64,000 bases of DNA from Paracoccus sp. TOH (GTDB taxonomy: Bacteria; Pseudomonadota; Alphaproteobacteria; Rhodobacterales; Rhodobacteraceae): NCBI RefSeq assembly GCF_030388245.1, contig NZ_CP098361.1:124001-188000 (forward strand). The letters run 5' to 3'. Of the stretch, positions 39,216-47,423 are shown one piece after another. Below the pieces are notes generated by a model. That model ran no database searches. It was not told the DNA's origin and saw only the letters and a program-made list of their open reading frames with translations. Both the position numbers and the translations under genes were made by a program. The first letter of the stretch is position 1. Each line of letters opens with the position of its first letter.

Positions 39216-39373
39216 GCGACGCTCGGGGAACAGAGGGGCGGAGAAGCGGATCTTGGCATGGGCAAACAACGAAACGGGGACGAGACGGCCATGACGCCGC
39301 TGGGACAGATCAGCCGACGGTGGGCCAGATCTTCCGGGAAGGCAAGCGCGAGCGACTCTTGGAACTGTCTCAT

Positions 39374-39635
39374 TGTAAACCGCACCAGGTTTGCCGGAGA
39401 CTGATTTTTCGTTAGTTACGCTGCCCATGGGTGCAGAGCAGCATAGAAGTTGACCTCTGTTTCGGTGGGCGGGATGTTTCACATGGGTTCGAGGGGACGT
39501 CGGTCGCTGACCCAGTCCACCCGCCCCAGTATGGCATATTCGACGCCCTCACAGCTGCGCCAAGGGCCACGGCAGTGGCTGAGCGCGGCCTTGAACAGGC
39601 CGTTGATCCTCTCGGCCATATCGCTCGGGACGCCT
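39374..39635 (-). pseudogene. Decayed IS3-family transposase (orfB C-terminus) with terminal inverted repeat
   Basis: On the minus strand the remnant reads A-E-R-I-N-G-L-F-K-A ... R-G-P-W-R-S ... V-E-Y-A-I-L-G-R-V-D-W, then R-R-P-L-E-P-M-stop-N-I-P-P-T-E-T-E-V-N-F-Y-A-A, the well-known end of IS3-family OrfB, interrupted by one stop near 39477. The transposase stop is at 39416-39418. Just beyond it, 39374-39402 holds a typical IS3 terminal repeat (CCGCACCAGGTTTGCCGGAG). Only the last ~70 codons survive, so it is immobile. Confidence 0.85.
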
Positions 39636-39845
39636 GCCGCTGTCGATCTCGGCCTCTTGACCCACGCGTTCGGGACCTGGGGCACGCAGCCGATCTTCGC
39701 GGGAATCGACATCCCCCTGCTACCGCGATCCATGCTGTCCTGTACATCGACAGGACTCTGGGGTCCGTGCGAGGCGACCAGCCGCAGCGCGCCGTGTTGA
39801 CCAAAGGGCAGACGAGCGGTCAGCGCCTGCAAGGGACATTCGACC

Positions 39846-40364
39846 CTAACGATACGCAGAGCGGCGGTGCATCCAGCAGGCAGGGCTTGCGACCCAGAGG
39901 GTAAGCCCTGGCTCACGCAGAGCCTGCACCAGATCTTCCAGTGCGCCCATCCAGCCTAGTTCAGGCCAGCGATCCACGGGATAGGCGACGCCGATCGGCC
40001 GTCGAGAAGCGTGATGGTCGTTCGTATCGTGTCTGGCAGGCGCCAGCGCAACGGGACGACTGTCGGGGTTGCGGACGGAGGCGGTCGGGATGGCCTCAAC
40101 CGCATGGCAATCGCGCAACGGCACCCCGTCGTCGATCATCCGCACGCCCTGCGCAGTGCATCGAGCCGGGCAAAAGCTTTTACATCGCCGTCGCGCCGAA
40201 TGCCCATGGGCGCCCCGGAATGCCGTGAAGAATATGGGCGTTCCCAGGGCAGAATTCGAGGCATGTGATGCCCTGACCCAGCATAAAAGTTGCGTGCGGA
40301 GTCTTGCGCGGTCTCCCATCACCCCTAAGATGAAGGAACAATTTCCCCCAGGCGACGGAAAACG
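39846..40364 (-). other. Possible decayed gene, identity unknown
   Basis: The minus strand is open for 174 codons and holds protein-like stretches (for example IDDGVPLRDCHAVEAIP and VAYPVDRWPELGWMGALEDL). Another frame nearby carries G-I-R-R-D-G-D-V-K-A-F-A-R-L-D-A-L-R-R, suggesting a frameshifted gene. There is no RBS and no family I recognise. The remaining part of 39636-40364 shows nothing else. Confidence 0.3.
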
Positions 40365-41150
40365 ATGCAATCTCTCTACGAGCGGCTAAGTCCGTATCCC
40401 CAGCAGTTCTCCACCGACATGGACCTGCCGGCCTATGAGGGGCCTGTTCGCACCTACCTCATCGCGTCCACGGCTAGGTCCGGCAGCCATATGCTCGGGC
40501 ACATGCTGAAGGACGCAGGGCCGTTCGGTGTGCCGCTGGAATACCTTCATCGAGCTAATCTGAAGCTGTGGATGCATCGCTTCGGGACGGAAGAAGTAGA
40601 GCCCACCCTGCGCGAAGTGATCCGACACCGGACCGGCCCAACCGGCTGGTTCGGCCTGAAGGCCCATTGGCACCAATTTGCGCCATTCCGTCGCGAATAC
40701 GACATCAGCATTCTCGGCGATCTCCGCGCCGTGTTCTGGATTTATCGCCGAGACATCTTGGGACAGGCGATATCATATACCATCGCGGCTCAGACCGGTC
40801 AGTGGATTTCTGGTGCGCCAAGAAAAGCAGAGCCAAGGTACGATTTTGCCGCGATCGAGAGGAACCTCAATAATCTTCGCGCGGAAAACAATTTTTGGGG
40901 GTCGTACCTCTCAAAGCAGGAAAAATTGCCAGTCCTTCGGGTGGCGTTCGAGGACCTCGTCGATCCAAGCCTGCGACCAACGCTGATGAAACAGATGCTG
41001 GAACGTCTGGATGCGGACATGCCGTCGCGGGAACAGGTAGACGAGCCGGTTCGAACTCAACGACAGTCAGCCAGCATCAACGACGAGTGGCGCGAGGCCT
41101 ACATGGCCCAAGTGCCTGAGGAAAGGCTGCCGTTGTTGAAGCTCGGCTAA
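40365..41150 (+). CDS. Stf0-type sulfotransferase
   Basis: A 261-residue cytoplasmic sulfotransferase that would move a sulfate from PAPS to an acceptor, probably a sugar or glycolipid. The PAPS 5'-phosphosulfate loop is S-T-A-R-S-G-S-H-M-L near residue 36, and the 3'-phosphate region includes W-I-Y-R-R-D-I-L-G-Q-A-I-S-Y, as in the Stf0 trehalose sulfotransferase of mycobacteria. Composition is lower in GC than the core genome, and it is surrounded by IS debris, so it is likely acquired. The RBS is weak. It may act with the glycan operon downstream. Confidence 0.85.
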   Translation: MQSLYERLSPYPQQFSTDMDLPAYEGPVRTYLIASTARSGSHMLGHMLKDAGPFGVPLEYLHRANLKLWMHRFGTEEVEPTLREVIRHRTGPTGWFGLKAHWHQFAPFRREYDISILGDLRAVFWIYRRDILGQAISYTIAAQTGQWISGAPRKAEPRYDFAAIERNLNNLRAENNFWGSYLSKQEKLPVLRVAFEDLVDPSLRPTLMKQMLERLDADMPSREQVDEPVRTQRQSASINDEWREAYMAQVPEERLPLLKLG

Positions 41151-41193
41151 AACCATTTTCAACCTGCCGCCATACTCCCCCTACCTGAACCTC

Positions 41194-41601
41194 ATGGTGG
41201 ACGAGGCGATGGTCGTGCTGGCCGGGCACACCCGGCTGGAAGCTGCGCGCAAGCTCGGCTTCAAGACCGCGCCGGTGCATGTCGCCAAAGGGCTGACCGC
41301 GTCCCAGGTCCGCGCTTTCCGGATCATGGACAACCGTTCGGGCGAGAATGCCGAATGGGACAAGGACCTGCTGAACCTCGAACTGGCGGACCTTCTGGAG
41401 GCGGATTTCGACCTCGGTCTGACGGGCTTCACCGAGGACGAGGTGAACGCGCTGATGTCGAGCCTCGATGCGGGCACCAATCCGCAGGAGAGCGAAAACG
41501 AGATCCCGCAAACCCCGGAGGAGCCGATCAGCCGCCCCGGTGATCTCTGGCTCCTGGGGCACCACCGCCTCCTTTGCGATGACAGCACGGTCGCCACGGA
41601 T
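41194..41601 (+). pseudogene. Truncated ParB-domain DNA methylase (prophage/ICE type) fragment
   Basis: About 136 codons match the ParB-like N-terminal part of site-specific DNA methylases found in alphaproteobacterial prophages: A-G-H-T-R-L-E-A-A-R-K-L-G, then RAFRIMDNRSGENAEWDKDL and G-D-L-W-L-L-G-H-H-R-L-L-C-D-D-S-T. The sequence breaks off exactly where the methyltransferase catalytic domain should begin and is replaced by an HsdM fragment. The first ~40 residues are also missing; just upstream (41155-41193) F-N-L-P-P-Y-S-P-Y-L-N looks like a scrap of an IS630 transposase. Confidence 0.78.
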
Positions 41602-41720
41602 GTCGTCGTAGAACCAGACGTCATCTGTGCCGCCGACGCCGGTCTTGGTGAACACGACGATGGATCAGGACACGCCGGCATAGGGGCGGGACACGCCCGA
41701 GGGCACCTTTTCTTCCGTCC
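41602..41720 (-). pseudogene. Fragment of type I restriction methylase (HsdM)
   Basis: About 39 minus-strand codons read K-V-P-S-G-V-S-R-P-Y-A-G-V-S-stop-S-I-V-V-F-T-K-T-G-V-G-G-T-D, then D-V-W-F-Y-D. This is the conserved HsdM segment around 'PSGVFKPYAGVS ... FTKTG ... VWFYD'. One in-frame stop and loss of both ends show it is dead. Confidence 0.75.
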
Positions 41721-41781
41721 TGTCAGGCTTTTGTGGGGTTTCGGCACAAATCCATGTCCAGTGCCAGAGTTAGTCCCCCTA

Positions 41782-42397
41782 CACGGGATCTGGGCAAGCA
41801 GGTCCGACAGCATCGGAGCATCGCCGACATTGCCTGAAGTGACTGCCACCGCCCGGATCTCGAGTGTTTCCTCGTCGCTCCCGAGATGGACCTTGCGCCA
41901 AACCCTTCGTTTCGAGCCGCCATGCTTGCGCCTGTGCCACTCTCCTTCGCCCTCCACCTTGATGCCGGTGCTGTCGACGAGCAGGTGTAACGGCCGCTTG
42001 AAACCACGAAATGGAATGACGACCTCCAAGGTCTTCCGCCGCCGGGAAAGGGTGCCGAAGTTCGGCACGGCCCAGCCGAGCCCCGAGAGCTCCGGAAGGC
42101 TTGCCACGAAGCCGGTGGCCTGGCGGAGCGGCCGGCCGAAGAGAACCTTGATGGTCAGGCAGGCCGAATCGCAGCGTCGCTCTAGGCCTGCTGGCAGCCA
42201 CGCCGCCCTGACGCCACTGTTTCCCACTGCATCAAGGGATCGAACCAGACGGTCAGAGATCCGCGCTGCCTCAGCGCCTGGTTGTACGCATGCCAGTTGG
42301 TGGTCTTGCAGGTCGGCTTCGGCGGTCTGCTCAGGCCATTCGGCTACTATATTGGATTCCCAAAGTGAATCTCAGGCCTCCTTGGTGCAACAAGGCC
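41782..42397 (-). pseudogene. Decayed IS5-family (IS903-group) transposase, N-terminal part with terminal repeat
   Basis: Minus-strand frames spell the first ~180 residues of a common IS5-family transposase: S-R-P-P-K-P ... N-W-H-A-Y-N-Q-A-L-R-Q-R-G-S-L-T-V-W-F-D-P, then (after a stop near 42184 and a frameshift) LTIKVLFGRPLRQATGF, HLLVDSTGIKVEGEGEWHRR and RRVWRKVHLGSDEETLEIRA. It stops abruptly at about 41782 after D-L-L-A-Q-I-P. The start codon appears lost (CTG at 42334). The terminal repeat CCTTGGTGCAACAAGGCC lies at 42380-42397. Confidence 0.85.
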
Positions 42398-42440
42398 GCA
42401 TCAAGACACAGTCGCCGCGATAACAGTCGGTCGGTTACAA

Positions 42441-42668
42441 TGGACCGGATACCACCGCCGAAGCCGCGTCGAAACAAAGATGCATTGTGTGAAGCTGTTG
42501 GGCCAACGGCTCATGGCGCGAGACTTTGACCGCTAGGTGGTGGAGCTCCAAGTCCGCATCGCCGTCCTGAACGATTACACCGCGTTCGGCGTCCCTGTCA
42601 CAGCAGCCCCGGGATAAATCTATCCGAGGAAAGGAGAACCTCGGCCAACAGCCGTTTTGTGCAACAGA
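42441..42668 (+). pseudogene. Decayed IS5-family transposase, C-terminal part in opposite orientation
   Basis: Plus-strand codons from 42441 read W-T-G-Y-H-R-R-S-R-V-E-T-K-M-H-C-V-K-L-L, then MARDFDR-stop-VVELQVRIAVLN, the C-terminus of the same IS5 family, with an in-frame stop at 42534-42536. It ends at TAA 42614-42616. A right-end repeat with TTTTGTGCAACAGAG is at 42654-42668. It points away from the N-terminal fragment 44 bp to its left. Confidence 0.82.
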
Positions 42669-42669
42669 G

Positions 42670-43599
42670 TCAACACGACTTAGAAGAATCCTCAATGGCT
42701 TTATGCAACCTCTCCCGAAACAACGCGAATTCCTGCTCATTTGACTCCGCTCTGAAGTCATCCATGAACTCCTGCGTAAAGACATCACGCATTTTTTCAG
42801 CTGTTGCCTTGCTCTTGATGTAAGTGGTTAGCCACCTGTCTGCTTTCGCGGTGAATCTTTCACTGAAATGAACCGGATGATATATCATCCCATCCGGATC
42901 CTGCTTAGAAAGCCTGATATCCGATTTAGGCAAGCCCACCCCAAAGGTCTCGCCTGTTATATATTTAATAGCCCCGTCGTTCATATTCCTGCAGGTAAAA
43001 CCATTTGCCATCAAAGTCGTCATCAGGAACGATTCATCGTTTGGCCAGCGCCTTCTCTCACTTCTTGGAACGACTCCATCGAAGGTCTTCGAGATCTCCT
43101 TTCTGGCAGAAAATGCAAAGTCTGCCGCCGCCCTGGTTATCCCTATAAAGGGAAACAGGCATGCATAGACGTCGCATTCAAAGTGGGACATCGGCTTATA
43201 CCAATACCAATTGCTTTTTGCTTTATACACATGAAAGGCAAAAATATCTGAAAAATCTTCAGAAAACGCATCAAAAAAATTGGCGCTCGAACTCATGCTC
43301 AACCTTACATCGGATTCCAATAGCCAATATCTATCATATCCCCGGAGAAGCTGCGATGCAGCATATATAAAGTAATCCCCACAAAGCCAGCCAAAATTCG
43401 AGGGCACGTACAGCCCCATTTCCCTTATTGTGTCAGCGGATATTGAAATCTTGACCTTTCCGCACCCGACGTCGACATTGCCATTTGTTTCATCGCAAAC
43501 AAACGCGATATCACGATTCGATGTTGACTTAAGATAATTATAGAATCGTTCGGTCGCCTCACAATAAAAGTGCGTTCTGATCAAGATCAGCTCTCGCAT
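42670..43599 (-). CDS. Unknown protein of the glycan island, glycosyltransferase-like features
   Basis: A 309-residue, low-GC gene at the end of the polysaccharide operon. I do not recognise the family with certainty. It opens MRELILIRTHFYCEATERFY and has a D-R-Y-W-L-L-E-S-D-V-R-L-S segment with a D-x-D-like acidic pair, and a later RRRWPNDESFLMTTLMANGF, both reminiscent of nucleotide-sugar transferases. No signal peptide or membrane segment is seen. The start has AAGGGCGATGGA upstream. It lies 45 bp after a pyruvyltransferase gene, so glycan synthesis is the likely context. Its stop lies next to the IS5 debris. Confidence 0.65.
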   Translation of the reverse strand: MRELILIRTHFYCEATERFYNYLKSTSNRDIAFVCDETNGNVDVGCGKVKISISADTIREMGLYVPSNFGWLCGDYFIYAASQLLRGYDRYWLLESDVRLSMSSSANFFDAFSEDFSDIFAFHVYKAKSNWYWYKPMSHFECDVYACLFPFIGITRAAADFAFSARKEISKTFDGVVPRSERRRWPNDESFLMTTLMANGFTCRNMNDGAIKYITGETFGVGLPKSDIRLSKQDPDGMIYHPVHFSERFTAKADRWLTTYIKSKATAEKMRDVFTQEFMDDFRAESNEQEFALFRERLHKAIEDSSKSC

Positions 43600-43643
43600 T
43601 CCATCGCCCTTATGAAGTTGTGCTGTTCATGCAATTGCGTTGT

Positions 43644-44792
43644 TTATGCATTGGATATTTCAACAAGATGCTTGGAAGGCCTTAAGCCCGCCGCCTTAAG
43701 GAACTCGACATAACGAGCGCATCTAGCCGCGCGGAGCGCATCATAAGATTCACTGTCGAATTTTATAAGCTCTTTCAAGTGACTTCTCGTGAGAGGCATG
43801 GCCAGATCCTCCGCTCGCAAGAACGGGACACCCGTTTCTCGGCACATCTCCTCAGTACGAGTATCAATCGTGATCGTGCAGCCCATGCGCTCAGCCTGTA
43901 TGGCAAGTTGCGCTCCATGAAAACGGGGGCCAATGAGCAGGTCGTACCTGCGAAGCTCATCCATCCATGAGGCGACATCATAATAAGATCGGGCATAATT
44001 TAATGCCCAGCTTGAAAACTGCTCTTTCGAATAATGAGGCGCTATATGATTTCTCAATAAATCAAACGAGGAGTCAGGAATATCATCAAACAAGCCACGC
44101 GACAATTTTATCATATTGTCCATGGACTGGACAATATAAACTCCGGGAAACATCGGATCCATCATGAGAGCGACAAGCTGTTGCTCTATAACCCGTGTAT
44201 TTTCCCAACTTTCATGTCCACCGGCAACTGCGATGCGCTGCGGAAGAGGGTTTTTTTTCCAGTTTCTCTCAACCCTCCGACCGAGATCCGGTCGCGCATT
44301 GATGAAATGGGAAGGGCAGCCGTTCGCCAAAGTCTTTACGCCGGTCAACTTGTATATTTGCTCGGTCGTGTAAGGCCCTCGCGTATATATATTCCGAATT
44401 CCGTTACGCTTCCCGTTCTCAATTAACACTTCAAGCCAGTTTGCCGTCCCTTCTGTCAACTCAATATCGGCATCGAACCCTTTCGCCTGCGCGCCCAAGC
44501 CGATCACAATAACCGGCTTGGTCACTTTTGCCAAGGTGCCAGCTATCGAACCGAGATCCGTGTGTTTTCCGAGCTGATTCGCCCCAGGAAAAACAATGAA
44601 ATCATAGGTGTTCAACTTTTCCGGCGATGTGTGCCACGGAAAGAAGTCAATCTCTCCCTCGATCTGGTGGCTGATAGCATAGACAAAGGCCAAGTTCCCA
44701 TTGTTCATTCCGATCTGCTTGTTAAGCAAATCGAAATCCGAGTTCGAGTAGAGGCCACAGTCCTTGCTCGACCATAACAAGGCTATCTTCAT
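43644..44792 (-). CDS. Polysaccharide pyruvyltransferase family protein 1
   Basis: A 382-residue protein of the PF04230 pyruvyltransferase family, which adds ketal pyruvate from phosphoenolpyruvate to sugars of surface polysaccharides. It starts MKIALLWSSKDCGLYSNSD, followed by the Rossmann-like F-I-V-F-P-G-A-N-Q-L-G and V-I-V-I-G-L-G-A-Q-A-K-G, and the C-terminal R-Y-D-L-L-I-G-P-R-F-H-G-A-Q-L-A-I block, a family hallmark. The start at 44792 has AAAGGAAAG upstream; the frame is open slightly further. GC is about the lowest in the window. 142 bp separate it from the next pyruvyltransferase gene. Confidence 0.84.
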   Translation of the reverse strand: MKIALLWSSKDCGLYSNSDFDLLNKQIGMNNGNLAFVYAISHQIEGEIDFFPWHTSPEKLNTYDFIVFPGANQLGKHTDLGSIAGTLAKVTKPVIVIGLGAQAKGFDADIELTEGTANWLEVLIENGKRNGIRNIYTRGPYTTEQIYKLTGVKTLANGCPSHFINARPDLGRRVERNWKKNPLPQRIAVAGGHESWENTRVIEQQLVALMMDPMFPGVYIVQSMDNMIKLSRGLFDDIPDSSFDLLRNHIAPHYSKEQFSSWALNYARSYYDVASWMDELRRYDLLIGPRFHGAQLAIQAERMGCTITIDTRTEEMCRETGVPFLRAEDLAMPLTRSHLKELIKFDSESYDALRAARCARYVEFLKAAGLRPSKHLVEISNA

Positions 44793-44934
44793 GTTCTTTC
44801 CTTTTTGCGAACACAACATTCACAGTAGGTTTCATTCGCAGGCGCTATGATACTCGACACCTCATTTTTCTTTCCGCAGCGGGGTTGGTGAAGCCTGGAG
44901 CGACGCTATTGTCTTTCTGCGCTGGACCTATCCC

Positions 44935-46164
44935 TCAAAACTCCTTCGGAATGTCGCCTTTCTCTTTCTGCTGCCAGTCACTGTAGATCGCGTATTCAGC
45001 GTCTGCAGGTAGATGGTCGCACGGTCGCAGCAAGACGCTTCCATCGCCAAGAGCCCCTGAAGAAAGTCGGACTCCTGCCTTCACAAACCGGTGGTGGCTC
45101 TGAGAGGGAACGTCCGCCGGATACCAGATGAACTGGATATCGCGATGCTCGTCCAGATAGCGTTGACCCTGGAGGAGCGCGACGCGGTCAGGAATATGCG
45201 TAGATCTGTTCGATATGATCGCCGTGTATGTCGGTTCCGGCATACGGGCAAAGACAGAATTCTTGATACGTGTTGCTTTTTTCGTAAATTCGCGCACGTC
45301 CTGAACAGGGTCCGTTGTGTTTCCAAAGAACTCTCCATCAAGAAAAACCTGCGCGGGAGAGGCGCGGCGATGGAAATCGAAGTCCGGAACCGGATCATCA
45401 TGTTCCTCTATCAGTTGGCGCGGGAACGCGGCCTTCAGTGCCGCGCGATCAATAATACAGGGACGAAGCTCCGCACGCCGGATCATCCCTTCCAAAGGCA
45501 CGTTAAGCAATACCGGCTCAGTTTGGGCGTTTTCGCAGGTGGTGAACCAATCTTGAAACTTCCAGTTCCACAACTCGTCACTATGTCCGGAGATCCACAG
45601 ATAAGGCTTCCCAAGGGCAGCGGCAAAGATCAGCCCGTGAAGGGATTGCGAAAGGACGACATCTGATTCTGCGATCATCTGGATCGGCAGAAGAGTATCG
45701 TCCATCATGTCCACCAGGCATATTTCGGAGCTTTCGCGAGCGGCTTGCCAGCGTTTGCTGCCAAAACCACTGTGATGTGGGACGACAGCGGCACGATACT
45801 TGCTGATTGCCGAGGGCTGCATAAATTCGGAAATAAGAACGCCCGGATCGCCGAGAGGAAGATCAGGAATGTCGTGGCCAAGCGAACGAAGGTAAGCGAC
45901 GGTTTTTTTCCCCCGCAATGCGCTGATCAAAGACGGATCAACTCCGGGAATATTCATCTTGGGGTTCATAACGCCGGAACCCCAGATATGCGACTTCTTG
46001 CTTGCCATGAAGAAGACGCTGCCAATCGCAAGCAGGTGATCTTCGGTCACCGGAACGACACGCCCAGTCACTTCAAAAACCTTTGCCAATATATAGGCCG
46101 TCACAGCGTCACCGCAATTTCGAATGGTATTATAATAGCGGTAAGGAATGGTCTTGTGGGTCAT
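44935..46164 (-). CDS. Polysaccharide pyruvyltransferase family protein 2
   Basis: A 409-residue protein of the same family but only distantly related to its neighbour. N-terminal YYNTIRNCGDAVTAYILAKV is the typical 'N-x-G-D' opening; I-W-G-S-G-V-M-N-P and VVLSQSLHGLIFAAALGKPY (the conserved S-x-H-G-x-I/L motif) follow. The last 130 residues are an extra region with F-L-D-G-E-F-F-G, not part of the core fold. Its start overlaps the stop of the upstream glycosyltransferase by one base (TAATG), so it belongs to the same transcript. Confidence 0.85.
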   Translation of the reverse strand: MTHKTIPYRYYNTIRNCGDAVTAYILAKVFEVTGRVVPVTEDHLLAIGSVFFMASKKSHIWGSGVMNPKMNIPGVDPSLISALRGKKTVAYLRSLGHDIPDLPLGDPGVLISEFMQPSAISKYRAAVVPHHSGFGSKRWQAARESSEICLVDMMDDTLLPIQMIAESDVVLSQSLHGLIFAAALGKPYLWISGHSDELWNWKFQDWFTTCENAQTEPVLLNVPLEGMIRRAELRPCIIDRAALKAAFPRQLIEEHDDPVPDFDFHRRASPAQVFLDGEFFGNTTDPVQDVREFTKKATRIKNSVFARMPEPTYTAIISNRSTHIPDRVALLQGQRYLDEHRDIQFIWYPADVPSQSHHRFVKAGVRLSSGALGDGSVLLRPCDHLPADAEYAIYSDWQQKEKGDIPKEF

Positions 46165-47423
46165 TACATCTTTCGCTCTCTTGCGATGGTGTCCTTACGC
46201 GAAATGTGGCAGGTGCTCCGCCAAATCTCGACAAACCCTGCCAGATTCAATGGCGCGGTGATGAGGCATTTCTGATCGGTCAAGGTTTCCACGTTACCAT
46301 GCACCGACAGGATCGCATCGGCCAATGCCACCGGATCGCCGGCGCGGAACTGCACGCCCCAGCCCTCGGTCTTTTCGGCCATGCCGCCGATATCCGACGC
46401 GATCATCGGGGTGCCGGCGGCGCGGGCTTCCTGGATCACCACCGGCGAGTTCTCCCACCAGATCGACGGGATGATGATCCAGCCATAGCCCCGCATGATC
46501 TCCACGCAGTCCTGCGGGCGATAGCTGCCGCGGAAATGGACACTGTCCGGAACCTCCAGATCGGGCCAGATGCGGGCAAAGCCCTCCTTGTCCACACCGT
46601 GGATCTCGAGGCTGAGCGGCATGTCGAACGCCTCCTTCCGCGCCTCGATCAACGAAGCGGCGCGGATCAGCACATCAAGGCCCTTGGTCGGCGTGGCCTG
46701 TCCGAAAAAGGCGAAGCGGCCGGACTTGGTCAGAAGCTCGGCCTCTGTTTCGGGCCGGAAACCGGTCGGATAGGCCAGGCCGTTCTCGATCACCGCGATC
46801 CGGCCCGGGGCCAAACCCCAGTCCTCGAAGCGCCGGCGCAGGAACTCGCTGGGCGAGAGCAGGTGGTCGAACAGGTCGAGCAGCTCGCGCATCCGGGTCT
46901 GGCGCAGCACGAAATCGATCGGCGGCCGCGCTATGCAGGCGGCGCAGGCGACTTCGCTGGCGGCATGGCAAAGTTCGCCCGAGCGTTTCACCATCTGGCC
47001 GTGATTGGCGCAGATTGCCGTCAATTCGTGCAGGGTGCAGATGAATTTCGCCTGCGGCAGAGCGGCGCGCAGCCGGCGGATGGTGCCGGCGCCGATGTTC
47101 CAGAAATGGTGGAAGTGATAGACATCGCCCTGCAGGGCCAGCAGGAACTCGAAGATCCAGTCCTCGTCCCGGATCTCGGCATGTTCCATGGTAAAGGCAT
47201 CCATGCCGCGGCCGCGCAGGCAGAAGTCGCGCGGGCCGAAGCTGATGACCTGCTGGCTGGGGTCGAAATACCGGGCGCTGTCCTCGGGGCCGATGGTCGA
47301 GCCGATGAAGAACACGTCCTCGCCCAGCGAAAGCAGGTGCTGGAACTGGCGATAGGCCGCCACCTCGCCGCCGCCGTAGCGCAGGTTCGGATGCGAATGG
47401 GATACGATGACCGTGCGGCTCAT
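46164..47423 (-). CDS. GT4-type glycosyltransferase
   Basis: A 419-residue GT-B fold glycosyltransferase. The N-terminal acceptor half opens with SHSHPNLRYGGGEVAAYRQF; the donor half has R-F-A-F-F-G-Q-A-T-P-T-K-G-L-D-V-L and the E-X7-E catalytic/donor motif in W-W-E-N-S-P-V-V-I-Q-E-A-R-A-A-G-T-P. H-F-H-H-F-W and a cysteine pair region (CAACIARPP) suit enzymes of the family that use GDP- or UDP-sugars. The start at 47423 overlaps the preceding gene by four bases. The final 45 residues are encoded by lower-GC DNA, where composition shifts. Confidence 0.88.
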   Translation of the reverse strand: MSRTVIVSHSHPNLRYGGGEVAAYRQFQHLLSLGEDVFFIGSTIGPEDSARYFDPSQQVISFGPRDFCLRGRGMDAFTMEHAEIRDEDWIFEFLLALQGDVYHFHHFWNIGAGTIRRLRAALPQAKFICTLHELTAICANHGQMVKRSGELCHAASEVACAACIARPPIDFVLRQTRMRELLDLFDHLLSPSEFLRRRFEDWGLAPGRIAVIENGLAYPTGFRPETEAELLTKSGRFAFFGQATPTKGLDVLIRAASLIEARKEAFDMPLSLEIHGVDKEGFARIWPDLEVPDSVHFRGSYRPQDCVEIMRGYGWIIIPSIWWENSPVVIQEARAAGTPMIASDIGGMAEKTEGWGVQFRAGDPVALADAILSVHGNVETLTDQKCLITAPLNLAGFVEIWRSTCHISRKDTIARERKM

